Source of the DNA: Treponema sp. | Lineage (GTDB): Bacteria; Spirochaetota; Spirochaetia; Treponematales; Breznakiellaceae | Direction: 5' to 3' | DNA length: 5,871 bases | Assembly (NCBI GenBank): GCA_031275035.1 | Contig: JAISPH010000147.1 | Span: 1 to 5,871 of the forward strand | In this document: positions 1-5,770 of the stretch, piece after piece | Layout: the number at the start of each line of letters is the position of its first letter | Numbering within the stretch: the stretch's first letter is position 1 | Program-made: the position numbers and the translations under genes | Notes under the pieces: model-generated | The model's input: the letters and a program-made list of their open reading frames with translations, nothing else | The model's database searches: none | What the model was told of the DNA's origin: nothing

Positions 1-576
1 CGGGAAGCGGTGGGTCCTAAGGTCGATATTATCGCTGAAAATCACTCCAAGCCCGATGCCAACGGGGCTGTTCAGATCGGGAACCGTATCAGGAAATACA
101 ACATCTTTTATTTTGAGGAACCCAATACCCCTACGCCGAAATTGGCCAAGGTTATCGGTGACCGGATCGGCATCCCCATAGCCCATGGGGAGCGGGTTTA
201 TTCCCGGTGGCAGTACGCTCCCTATTTTGAAAACAGCTCCCTTCGGGTCATACAGCCGGACCTGGGGAATACGGGGGGCATTACGGAAGGGAAGAAAATC
301 GCCGATCTGGCATACGCCTATGATGTGGCGGTCCAGGCCCATGTGTGCGCCAGCCCCCTGTCTACGGCGGCGGCGATTCACTTTGAAGCTGCGATCCCCA
401 ACTTCGTGATCCACGAGCATCACCGGACTAATCTAACCGCCTATAACAAGGAGCTTTGTATCCACGACTACCAGCCCGTCAAGGGCCGTTTAAATATTCC
501 CGAACTGCCGGGTTTGGGGAATGAATTTTCGGACAAGGCTCTTAACGGCGGCAACCTTAAGATCACGGTGAAATGA
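1..576 (+). CDS. Enolase-superfamily sugar-acid dehydratase (mandelate racemase/galactonate dehydratase type), C-terminal part
   Basis: The reading frame is open from the first base, so the gene begins before the window; the GTG at position 10 is not a credible start. About 191 residues of a usual ~380-400 are present, covering most of the C-terminal barrel. Visible active-site landmarks, in order: the first Mg ligand Glu in AENH (37-39) with a nearby His, the second in FEEP (118-120), the third in HGERVYSRW (190-192), an Asp in IQPDLGNTGGITE (259-261), the partner His in QAHVCASP (340-342), and a Glu in IHEHH (415-417). GER-YSRW, QPD--GGITE and the His/Asp pair resemble galactonate dehydratase (DgoD). 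Members of this family abstract a proton next to a carboxylate and lose water to give a 2-keto-3-deoxy acid; the enzyme is cytoplasmic. The exact sugar acid cannot be assigned because the N-terminal specificity domain is missing. The fragment looks intact, with a normal PGLGNEF C-terminal region and a TGA stop. Confidence 0.85.
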   Translation, partial: REAVGPKVDIIAENHSKPDANGAVQIGNRIRKYNIFYFEEPNTPTPKLAKVIGDRIGIPIAHGERVYSRWQYAPYFENSSLRVIQPDLGNTGGITEGKKIADLAYAYDVAVQAHVCASPLSTAAAIHFEAAIPNFVIHEHHRTNLTAYNKELCIHDYQPVKGRLNIPELPGLGNEFSDKALNGGNLKITVK

Positions 577-593
577 TCCGGTTAATCAGGCCA

Positions 594-620
594 GGGAATA
601 TTAATTCTCCCACGGTTTTT
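594..620 (+). terminator. Weak candidate terminator after the dehydratase gene
   Basis: Eighteen bases after the dehydratase stop, GGGAAT (594-599) can pair with ATTCTCCC (604-611) with one bulged base, and a run of five T follows at 616-620. The stem is short and the T-run is offset by a few bases, so this is only a candidate intrinsic terminator. Its position directly behind a stop codon is the main support. Confidence 0.3.
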
Positions 621-630
621 ATGATTACGG

Positions 631-663
631 GGCTGTTTTAAAATGTCAAATTCTAAAACAGCC
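631..663. repeat. 10-bp perfect hairpin, possible terminator or dispersed repeat
   Basis: GGCTGTTTTA (631-640) is the exact reverse complement of TAAAACAGCC (654-663), separated by 13 bases. No T-run follows on either strand, so a classical intrinsic terminator is not well supported. The element lies between the dehydratase gene and the palindromes and hairpin element further downstream. It could be a small dispersed palindromic repeat, which cannot be tested within this window because there is no second copy. Confidence 0.5.
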
Positions 664-678
664 TGTCTTGGATTTCAA

Positions 679-696
679 TTGCAATATTGCAATATT
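679..696. promoter_or_regulatory. Two overlapping perfect palindromes, operator-like
   Basis: TTGCAATATTGCAA (679-692) and AATATTGCAATATT (683-696) are each perfect 14-bp palindromes offset by 4 bases, so the stretch is two and a half turns of an alternating GCAATATT pattern. Such symmetric 14-bp sites are typical of dimeric helix-turn-helix regulators. The site lies about 165 bp before the start of the substrate-binding protein gene and abuts the left edge of the hairpin element. No regulator can be named from this sequence, and AT-rich palindromes can also arise by chance. Confidence 0.35.
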
Positions 697-850
697 TAGA
701 GTCTGTCCATAATGTAGACACATTATGGACTCGGACCGCAGGTCCGCGACTACCTTAAAAACGCATTTTGCATACCGTTTTGGCACAAAACGGGAGCAAA
801 TGCAAGGTTCTGTCCACAAAGTAACCGACTTTGTGGACAGACACTATTTA
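693..850. repeat. 158-bp multi-hairpin element (long copy)
   Basis: The first 38 bases (693-730) are identical to the start of the short element at 1811. The last 16 (835-850) match its end with one mismatch. Inside are successive stems: 705-715 with 720-730 (11 bp, loop AGAC); CGGACC 732-737 with GGTCCG 741-746; CCGTTTTG 775-782 with CAAAACGG 786-793 (8 bp, loop GCA), flanked by an imperfect outer pair 763-771/796-803; and a perfect 14-bp stem 809-822 with 828-841 (loop AACCG). The extreme ends (699-708 and 835-844) are also near inverted repeats. No protein of useful length is encoded. The element ends one base before the AAAGGAG ribosome binding site of the next gene, so it would lie in the 5' leader if transcribed with it. 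It looks like a small non-autonomous repeat of MITE or REP type, or a structured leader. Confidence 0.7.
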
Positions 851-857
851 AAAGGAG
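851..857 (+). promoter_or_regulatory. Ribosome binding site favouring the second of two adjacent ATGs
   Basis: AAAGGAG sits 3 bases before the ATG at 861 and 6 bases before the ATG at 864. The second spacing is closer to the usual optimum, so translation of the binding-protein remnant may begin at 864 (MKNTGK) instead of 861. Confidence 0.5.
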
Positions 858-860
858 ACC

Positions 861-1740
861 ATGATGAAAAACACGGGAAAGATTTTTGAACTTGTAAAAG
901 GGCGGGTACTGCCGGCGTTTCTTGCGGCGGTGATTGTTCCGGCGGTTTTTACGGGCTGCTCAAAAAAATCTTCCGCTGCGGCATCTTCCGGAGAAAGCCT
1001 TCCCCTGACCATTATTTATACCTCTAATGTGGTAGGTGCTCCGGTGGTAACCCTTGCCAAGGAGAAGCATTATTCTGAGGAAGAGGGGCTTAAACCTGAG
1101 TACATCATCCTTAGCAGCGGCGCCATCGAAGCCCTGAGCATCGGGAAGGCGGATGTCATGCTTAACGGCCTTGTTCCCCCCCTAAGTTTTGCCTCATATT
1201 GTGGAAGGGGTACGGAAAGGCCAGGTGGATATAGGTTTTGTAAGCTTTGAGTACCAGCAGGCGGTCCGGGATTTAGGTCTTACGATTCTTTTCCCCATGA
1301 CGGATATGTACGAAAACTATGTGTGCTGCCGCCAGACGGCAAACAAAACTTCCCTGGCAAATAAGCGGGATGCCTTTGTTGCCTTTTACCGGGCCCAGAT
1401 CCGGGCCTACAAGGATTACTACGAACAGCACGATGAGACGATTTCCCTGCTGTCAAAATTGTCGTCCCAGGATCCGGAATACGTCAGTAATCTGCTTTAC
1501 AATACCGAATTCAGCGCGGGCCGGACCTTCCACCCGGACCCGGATTACAAGCGGGTCAAACCGGTGTACGATACTCTCCTGCAGTACAATTACATTCCCG
1601 CCGGGGTTCCCTTTGAGGATACGATAGACTGTACGGTGTACCGTGACGCCCTGAAGGATATTCTTGTCCGGTATCCCAACGAGGCTGTTTATAAAAGAAT
1701 GGCCCAGGAATTTGAAGCTAATAACAATATAACTCTATAA
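861..1740 (+). pseudogene. Broken ABC substrate-binding lipoprotein (SsuA/NMT1-THI5 type)
   Basis: The first part (861 to about 1193) encodes a lipoprotein signal, with a basic N-terminus, a hydrophobic stretch and a FTGC lipobox (Cys at about residue 33). The start of a periplasmic binding protein follows: LTIIYTSNVVGAPVVTLAKEKHY, then EALSIGKADVMLNGLVPPLSFA. The second part continues in another frame from about 1189 to the stop at 1740 with PHIVEGVRKGQVDIGFVSFEYQ, a DMYENYVCCRQ segment and the helical C-terminal lobe. In related proteins PPLSFA and the EAVRKGQVD motif are separated by about 80 residues; here they abut. The gene has therefore lost an internal stretch and its frame at a junction near 1186-1197. 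Frame 1 has a TAA at 1183-1185, so slippage on the C7 run at 1176-1182 would not rescue it. As read, the product stops at 1250 and is non-functional. The ligand is unknown; this family binds sulfonates, thiamine precursors and similar small anions or heterocycles. Confidence 0.85.
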
Positions 1741-1768
1741 CCACGGTCATAGGGTCTGTGATTTTAAA

Positions 1769-1805
1769 AAGTCTCCTGTGAATCCGCCAAATTCGCGGGG
1801 GACTT
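1769..1805 (+). other. 15-bp RNA stem-loop with three G-U pairs
   Basis: Positions 1769-1783 can pair with 1791-1805 over 15 positions without a bulge, using three G-U pairs, with a 7-base loop CCGCCAA. The wobble pairs make it perfect only as RNA from the + strand; on the - strand they become A-C mismatches. It lies 29 bases after the binding-protein stop and just before the short hairpin element. It may be a transcript-end or mRNA-stabilising structure between binding protein and ATPase. No T-run follows on the + strand, which argues against a simple intrinsic terminator. Confidence 0.5.
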
Positions 1806-1810
1806 CCGGC

Positions 1811-1860
1811 TATTTAGAGTCTGTCCATAATGTAGACACATTATGGACAGACTCTATTTA
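1811..1860. repeat. 50-bp hairpin element (short copy)
   Basis: Positions 1815-1833 and 1838-1856 form a perfect 19-bp stem with loop AGAC. The first 38 bases (1811-1848) are identical to 693-730. The final 16 (1845-1860) match 835-850 with one difference. This copy therefore corresponds to the long element with its middle removed, or the long copy to this one with an insertion. As with the long copy, it ends right at a ribosome binding site (TGGAGA, 1861-1866), here that of the ABC ATPase gene. A 19-bp perfect stem next to the binding site should affect ribosome access if transcribed. Confidence 0.75.
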
Positions 1861-1875
1861 TGGAGAATTTTTTGG

Positions 1876-2580
1876 ATGAGCAAGATTGAAATTCGGGATC
1901 TAAAATTGGTATACACCACGGACAAGACGGAATTCCTTGCCCTGGAGGACATTAATATTACCGTTGAAGACGGGGAATTTGTCTGTGTCATTGGCTCTTC
2001 CGGCTGCGGGAAAAGTACCCTTTTGAGCGTCCTGGAGGGCCTGATATCGCCTACCGCCGGGGAGGTCCTGATTGACGGCGTTCCCATCAAAGGAACAGGC
2101 CCCGAGCGGGCGGTGGTATTTCAACAGTACACCTTGTTTCCCTGGATGACGGCGAAACAGAACGTGGTCTTCGGGATGAAACAGGTACGGCACGATCTGT
2201 CGGGCCGCCAGTTTGATACAGTGGCGGAAGAATTTTTGCGCCGGGTGGGACTTGACGGATTTATGGACAAACTCCCCGGCGAACTTTCCGGCGGCATGCA
2301 ACAACGTGTAGCTATCGCCCGCGCCCTCGCTGTGAATCCAAAAATACTCCTCATGGATGAACCATTTGGCGCCATTAACGCCAAGACCAGGGTGATTCTC
2401 CAGGAGATGCTTCTTAAACTCTGGGCCGATGACGCGGAAAAAAAGACCGTGGTATTTGTTACCCACGACATCGATGAGGCCCTCCTGCTTTTGGATAAAA
2501 TCATTTTTATGCAGCCCAGGAAGGTGTCCCAGGCGATCCTCGTCAAGCTTCCCCGGCCCCGAAGAAAGGGGCCTGCTTAA
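1876..2580 (+). CDS. ABC transporter ATP-binding protein (SsuB/TauB type), C-terminus altered
   Basis: The protein has about 234 residues from the ATG at 1876 ([13 protein letters not shown]), preceded by TGGAGA at 1861-1866. The earlier in-frame ATG at 1843 lies inside the hairpin stem and would add non-conserved residues, so it was not chosen. All ATPase motifs are present in order: Walker [11 protein letters not shown]-loop FQQYTLFPW, signature LSGGMQQR, Walker [11 protein letters not shown], a D-loop reading INAKTR where LDAxTR is usual, and the H-loop His in VTHDIDEA. It would hydrolyse ATP on the inner face of the membrane to drive uptake of the ligand captured by the upstream binding protein. 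The protein ends shortly after LPRPR, about 20-30 residues short of the usual ~255; its last codons come from read-through into the cysK fragment in a different frame. No permease gene is present nearby, so even if the ATPase folds it has no visible membrane partner. Confidence 0.85.
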   Translation: MSKIEIRDLKLVYTTDKTEFLALEDINITVEDGEFVCVIGSSGCGKSTLLSVLEGLISPTAGEVLIDGVPIKGTGPERAVVFQQYTLFPWMTAKQNVVFGMKQVRHDLSGRQFDTVAEEFLRRVGLDGFMDKLPGELSGGMQQRVAIARALAVNPKILLMDEPFGAINAKTRVILQEMLLKLWADDAEKKTVVFVTHDIDEALLLLDKIIFMQPRKVSQAILVKLPRPRRKGPA

Positions 2581-3316
2581 ACCCGGAGATACCATTATTG
2601 AACCTACCAGCGGTAATACCGGCATAGGGCTTGCCGCTGTGGCGACTTCCAAGGGATACCGGCTTATCCTCATAATGCCGGACACAGTAAGCGTTGAACG
2701 CCGTAACCTGATTAAGGCTTATGGGGCGGAATTGATACTAACCAGTGGGGGCGGCGGGGTCCGGGAGGCGATTAACAAGGCGGAAGAAGTGGCCGCCAAA
2801 ACACCAAACAGTTTTATTCCCGGACAGTTCGTGAATCCCGCTAATCCGGCCATCCATTTTACTGCCACCGGACCGGAAATATGGCGGCAGACCGACGGCA
2901 AGACCGATGTTTTTATCGCCGGCGTCGGCACCGGGGGGACAATTACCGGGGCGGGTGAATTTCTAAAATCACAAAACCCCGCCATCAAAGTCATAGCGGT
3001 GGAGCCGGAGAGTTCTCCCTTCCTTTCCCTGGGAAAAAGCGGTTCCCATAAAATCCAGGGTATTGGCGCGGGTTTTATCCCGGCGGTACTCAACACCAAA
3101 GTCTACGATGAAGTGATTCGGGTAAAAGATGAAAACGCCTTTGCCACAGGAAAAGAAATGGCCCGCAGTGAAGGTATACTGGCGGGAATCTCTTCCGGGG
3201 CGGCGGTTTGGGCGGCCGTCGAGGTTGCTAAACGGATGGAAAGCCAGGGAAAGAATATCGTGGTCCTTCTGCCTGACACAGGGGAACGCTACCTTTCAAC
3301 GCCTTTGTTTTTATGA
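2561..3316 (+). pseudogene. cysK: Cysteine synthase (O-acetylserine sulfhydrylase), N-terminally deleted
   Basis: From [21 protein letters not shown] to PDTGERYLSTPLFL, about 251 residues follow cysteine synthase A closely: the PTSGNTGIGLA substrate loop, GTGGTITGAG phosphate-binding loop, HKIQGIGAGFIP, and GISSGAA, whose Ser contacts the PLP ring nitrogen. The normal enzyme (about 305-320 residues) makes cysteine and acetate from O-acetylserine and sulfide. The first ~54 residues are absent, including the GGSVKDR-like segment whose lysine binds PLP, so the product cannot be catalytic. The open frame continues upstream to about 2429, but that part is the ATPase gene in another frame. No ribosome binding site or start codon was found at the junction. 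The C-terminus looks complete with a normal TGA. Decay appears recent because the remaining 250 codons have no stops or frameshifts. Confidence 0.85.
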
Positions 3317-3440
3317 GACTATTGTATGCGGCAACTAAAATATGGTTCCGTCTTCCGGTGCGCCGCAGCCGGGGGCCCAATATCCATAGGCCCAAGGCTG
3401 CCCGGATAAAGGGCAAATAAAAAAAACGGCTATTCGCCGG

Positions 3441-3448
3441 GGGAGGGG
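3441..3448 (+). promoter_or_regulatory. Strong ribosome binding site of the amidohydrolase gene
   Basis: GGGAGGGG lies 3 bases before the ATG at 3452 and fixes that start. A short inverted repeat, CGGC (3427-3430) with GCCG (3436-3439), sits just upstream. The rest of the 135-base gap after the cysK stop contains no convincing gene; a promoter was not recognisable with confidence. Confidence 0.55.
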
Positions 3449-3451
3449 TGT

Positions 3452-4786
3452 ATGGACGCAGCAGAAGCAGGGATCATCAAGCGGATAGACGAAAACCGGG
3501 AGGCTGTTATCGCCTTTGCCCGGGATATATACACCCACGCGGAATTAGGGTTTAAGGAATTCCGCAGCGCCGGTAAATTCGCGGAATTTCTGCGGGCCCT
3601 TAACATGCCGGTTGTGGAAACCGGCCTGGCGTTGACCGGGGTAAAAGGTTACTTGAAACCCAAGGGGCCCGGTCTTAGCCTGGCCCTGATCGGGGAACTG
3701 GATGCCCTGCGGATTCCCTCCCACAAATACGCGAACCCCGAAACCCAGGCTGCCCACTGCTGCGGCCATCACGCCCAGCTTGCCGGGGTAGTTGGCGCGG
3801 CCTTTGCCCTGGCGGATCCGGAAGTGGCGGCGGCCCTGGATGGAAATGTGGTGTTTTTTGCCGTTCCCGCCGAAGAATACGGGGAAATCGCCTTTAAGAA
3901 TCAGCTAAAGGCGGAGGGGAAGATCCGCTACGGCGGGGGGAAAAGCGAGCTAATCCGTATCGGGGCTTTTGATGACATTAGCCTGAGCATTGTCCACCAT
4001 TCCAGCGCCGAGGGGATTTCTGTGGGGAATGGCAGCAGTAACGGCTTTGTATCAAAGGTAATTCGTATTTTGGGCCGGGCGGCCCACGCGGCGGCGGCTC
4101 CCCATAAGGGGATCAACGCGTTAAACGCCGCGGCCCTGGGGCATACGGCGTTGCAATACCAGCGGGAAACGTTCAAGGATGATGACCATGTACGGATCCA
4201 CCCCATTATCACCAAGGGCGGGGATCTGGTAAACGTGATCCCCGATGAGGTGGTGCTGGAGGCCCTGGTCCGGGGCAAAAATACGGAGGCTATCCTGGAC
4301 GCGGATCGAAAAACCGACAGGGCGTATAAAGCCGGCGCCGACGCCCTGGGGGCGGGCTACGAGATTGAAACCATGCCCGGCTACCTGCCGCAGATCCCCG
4401 GCGCCCCCAATGCCGCCTTAATAGAGGCGGTAAAGCTGGCGAGTCCCGGCAAGAAATTTAACCTTGTCGAGGCATCTTACCACGGCGGCGGTTCTACCGA
4501 TGTGGGGGATCTTCAGCATATCCAGCCGGTTCTTACGTTCCATACCGGGGGTATTACCGGGGCCGCCCATTCGCCGGATTTTGATGTGGCTGACGAGGAT
4601 GAAGCCTATATTGTAACGGCTAAGATCTTTGCCCTGGGGGCTTACCGGCTTCTCAAGGACGGGGCGGCCCAGGCAAAGGCAGCGGTGGATAATTATAAAC
4701 CGGTTTTTAGCAAGGGTTCGTACATTGAGTTCATGGAATCCCTGATCAGGAAAGAACGGAAGGAGGCAGCGGGAAATGAATGGTAA
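3452..4786 (+). CDS. M20-family (M20D/AbgB-like) metal-dependent amidohydrolase
   Basis: The 444-residue protein starts at an ATG with a strong ribosome binding site. M20 features in order: RDIYTHAELGFKEF near residues 24-37; GELDAL (81-86) in place of the usual xDxDAL; the metal-site motif HCCGHHAQLAG (102-112), where most M20D members read HACGHD; the catalytic Glu pair AEE (140-142); HH (182-183); the inserted dimerisation domain with GRAAHAAAAPHKGINALNA (208-226); STDVGD (348-353); and the C-terminal metal His in GAAHSPDF (373). CGHHAQ and the overall length resemble aminobenzoyl-glutamate hydrolase subunit B. It is a cytoplasmic hydrolase of an N-acyl or N-carbamoyl amino acid, with no signal peptide. 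Its last 11 bases overlap the ATC hydrolase gene, suggesting one operon and linked chemistry; hydrolysis of an N-carbamoyl or N-acyl cysteine is a plausible role but an inference. No frameshifts or missing motifs. Confidence 0.85.
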   Translation: MDAAEAGIIKRIDENREAVIAFARDIYTHAELGFKEFRSAGKFAEFLRALNMPVVETGLALTGVKGYLKPKGPGLSLALIGELDALRIPSHKYANPETQAAHCCGHHAQLAGVVGAAFALADPEVAAALDGNVVFFAVPAEEYGEIAFKNQLKAEGKIRYGGGKSELIRIGAFDDISLSIVHHSSAEGISVGNGSSNGFVSKVIRILGRAAHAAAAPHKGINALNAAALGHTALQYQRETFKDDDHVRIHPIITKGGDLVNVIPDEVVLEALVRGKNTEAILDADRKTDRAYKAGADALGAGYEIETMPGYLPQIPGAPNAALIEAVKLASPGKKFNLVEASYHGGGSTDVGDLQHIQPVLTFHTGGITGAAHSPDFDVADEDEAYIVTAKIFALGAYRLLKDGAAQAKAAVDNYKPVFSKGSYIEFMESLIRKERKEAAGNEW

Positions 4787-5294
4787 GACAAAAACGGCAA
4801 CTGTGGCGGAGGTACGTCTTGCGTGCCGCCAGTTTGCCATGCTGTATTTCTATTTTTGTAAAATGCTGGTGGAAACCGTGGGGGAGGAACAGGCATTCCC
4901 CCTGGTACAAAAAGCGGTTTTTGAATTGAGCCTGGATCGCAGTGACGGCGCCCGGCGGCGGGCCGGTGCTTTGGGCCTGGCGGCAACTCTGGAAAATTTC
5001 GCCCAGGTAAACGATCTGCCTTTTGCGGCGTGGAAGGAATGGGACCCCGCCGGCGGGGAAGTCCGCTGCCCCTACGCCCAGCAGTGGATAGGTTACTTCA
5101 ACGATTATCCCTGGTTTAAGAAACTGGCGTCCCTGTACTGTGATGTTATTGATACTACCAACATCGAGAATTTTTCCAGGACCACTTCCCACCGGATTAC
5201 GAAGAATATACTGTGGGGAGATTCCGATTGTGAACGGGAATATTTTGAATGTGACGGGGTAAAGAAAGGGAATTTTACCTATGGTAAGCGGTAA
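4776..5294 (+). CDS. L-2-amino-thiazoline-4-carboxylate (ATC) hydrolase-like protein
   Basis: The 172-residue protein starts at the ATG at 4776, 9 bases after AGGAGG (4761-4766), which lies inside the end of the amidohydrolase gene; the 11-base overlap implies translational coupling. An N-terminal helical part (about 11-80) precedes the conserved region: CPYAQQW (98-104), YCDVIDTTNIENF (121-133) and ILWGDSDCEREYFE (145-158). CPYA, the CDVxD segment and the GDxxC motif match my recollection of the ATC hydrolase family (Pfam ATC_hydrolase). Characterised members open the thiazoline ring of L-ATC to N-carbamoyl-L-cysteine, which a separate amidohydrolase converts to cysteine. Many family members are uncharacterised and may act on other substrates. 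No signal peptide; likely cytoplasmic. The gene is intact and is the last of its operon, facing a convergent gene. Confidence 0.75.
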   Translation: MNGKTKTATVAEVRLACRQFAMLYFYFCKMLVETVGEEQAFPLVQKAVFELSLDRSDGARRRAGALGLAATLENFAQVNDLPFAAWKEWDPAGGEVRCPYAQQWIGYFNDYPWFKKLASLYCDVIDTTNIENFSRTTSHRITKNILWGDSDCEREYFECDGVKKGNFTYGKR

Positions 5295-5350
5295 TTCCCG
5301 GCCCCGATGGGATTCCCGTATATACGAAACCTATTCAAAGGCCGGACTAA

Positions 5351-5388
5351 TGCCCGGGGTAAACTTTGCCCGCGCGGGTTTTACGGGC
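5351..5388. terminator. GC-rich inverted repeats between convergent genes
   Basis: The 95-base gap between the convergent genes holds several GC-rich inverted repeats, including CCCGCGCGGG (5369-5378) and GCCCG (5368-5372) with CGGGC (5384-5388). This is where a terminator for the ATC hydrolase operon would be expected, but the pairings compete with each other and there is no clear T-run, so only a weak call is possible. Confidence 0.3.
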
Positions 5389-5389
5389 T

Positions 5390-5767
5390 TTATGTTACCG
5401 CGCCGGCGGCCACCCCTTTAATGATGTACTTCTGGGAGAAAATATAAAAAACAATCACCGGAATGATGGTAAGCATGAGTCCCGCCATGGCCATGTTCCA
5501 CGGAATGGTAAATTCCCCAAAGAATGACGCGGTGGAAAGGGGGATGGTACGGTTGGCCTTGCTGGTCAGGACCAGGGAGGGAAGCAGGTAGTCGTTCCAG
5601 ATCCAGATCACGTCCAGGACCATAACGGTCACGGTAACGGGCTTGAGGATGGGAAAGACAATGTGCCAGAAAACCCGGAAAGTATTGCAGCCGTCGATAA
5701 TGGCCGCCTCTTCAAGCTGGGTGGTGATCTCCACCTTGGACTGAAAGATAACAATTTTATTTTCCAT
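5390..5767 (-). pseudogene. Carbohydrate ABC transporter permease (MalG/AraQ type), N-terminal half missing
   Basis: The readable 125 residues are the C-terminal half of a sugar importer inner-membrane subunit. They contain the cytoplasmic EAA loop that docks on the ATPase (EEAAIIDGC with FPILKP, residues 19-43), a membrane segment at about 44-66 with WIWNDYLLP, a second at about 91-112, and the typical ending QKYIIKGVAAGAVT. Full members have about 270-300 residues and six membrane spans. Here homology stops around ITTQLEEAA (about residue 14), and the preceding dozen residues (MENKIVIFQSKVE) do not look like the family. The ATG at 5767 is probably a chance start without a good ribosome binding site. 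The break lies near 5728-5770, immediately next to an IS200-like end, which is the likely cause. This subunit belongs to a sugar system unrelated to the SsuB-type ATPase upstream. Confidence 0.8.
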
Positions 5768-5770
5768 GTG

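Noticed and set aside
693..850. CRISPR array or tRNA/rRNA gene in the repeat-rich gap
   Set aside because: There are no regularly spaced direct repeats with unique spacers; the stems do not form a cloverleaf and no rRNA-like sequence is visible.
1176..1182. C7 run as a slippery site or phase-variation tract rescuing the binding-protein frame
   Set aside because: The frame of the downstream half has a TAA at 1183-1185 directly after the tract, and about 80 residues are missing, so slippage or a one-base error there would not restore the protein.
1843..1875. In-frame upstream ATG extending the ABC ATPase by 11 residues
   Set aside because: The ATG lies in the right arm of the 19-bp hairpin, lacks a ribosome binding site and adds residues ([11 protein letters not shown]) not typical of the family; the ATG at 1876 has TGGAGA in front.
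2429..2560. Upstream extension of the cysteine synthase frame as a genuine N-terminus
   Set aside because: These bases encode the ATPase H-loop region in its own frame; the alternative translation ([16 protein letters not shown]) has no similarity to cysteine synthase.
1900..2685. Long open frame of 261 codons on the - strand
   Set aside because: It is opposite the ATPase and cysK coding sequence, has no recognisable motif, and crosses the deletion junction between the two real genes.
3335..3538. Small - strand ORF with WAPGCGAPEDG, vaguely zinc-ribbon-like
   Set aside because: It overlaps the start and ribosome binding site of the amidohydrolase, has scattered cysteines without a proper CxxC pair, and no convincing ribosome binding site.
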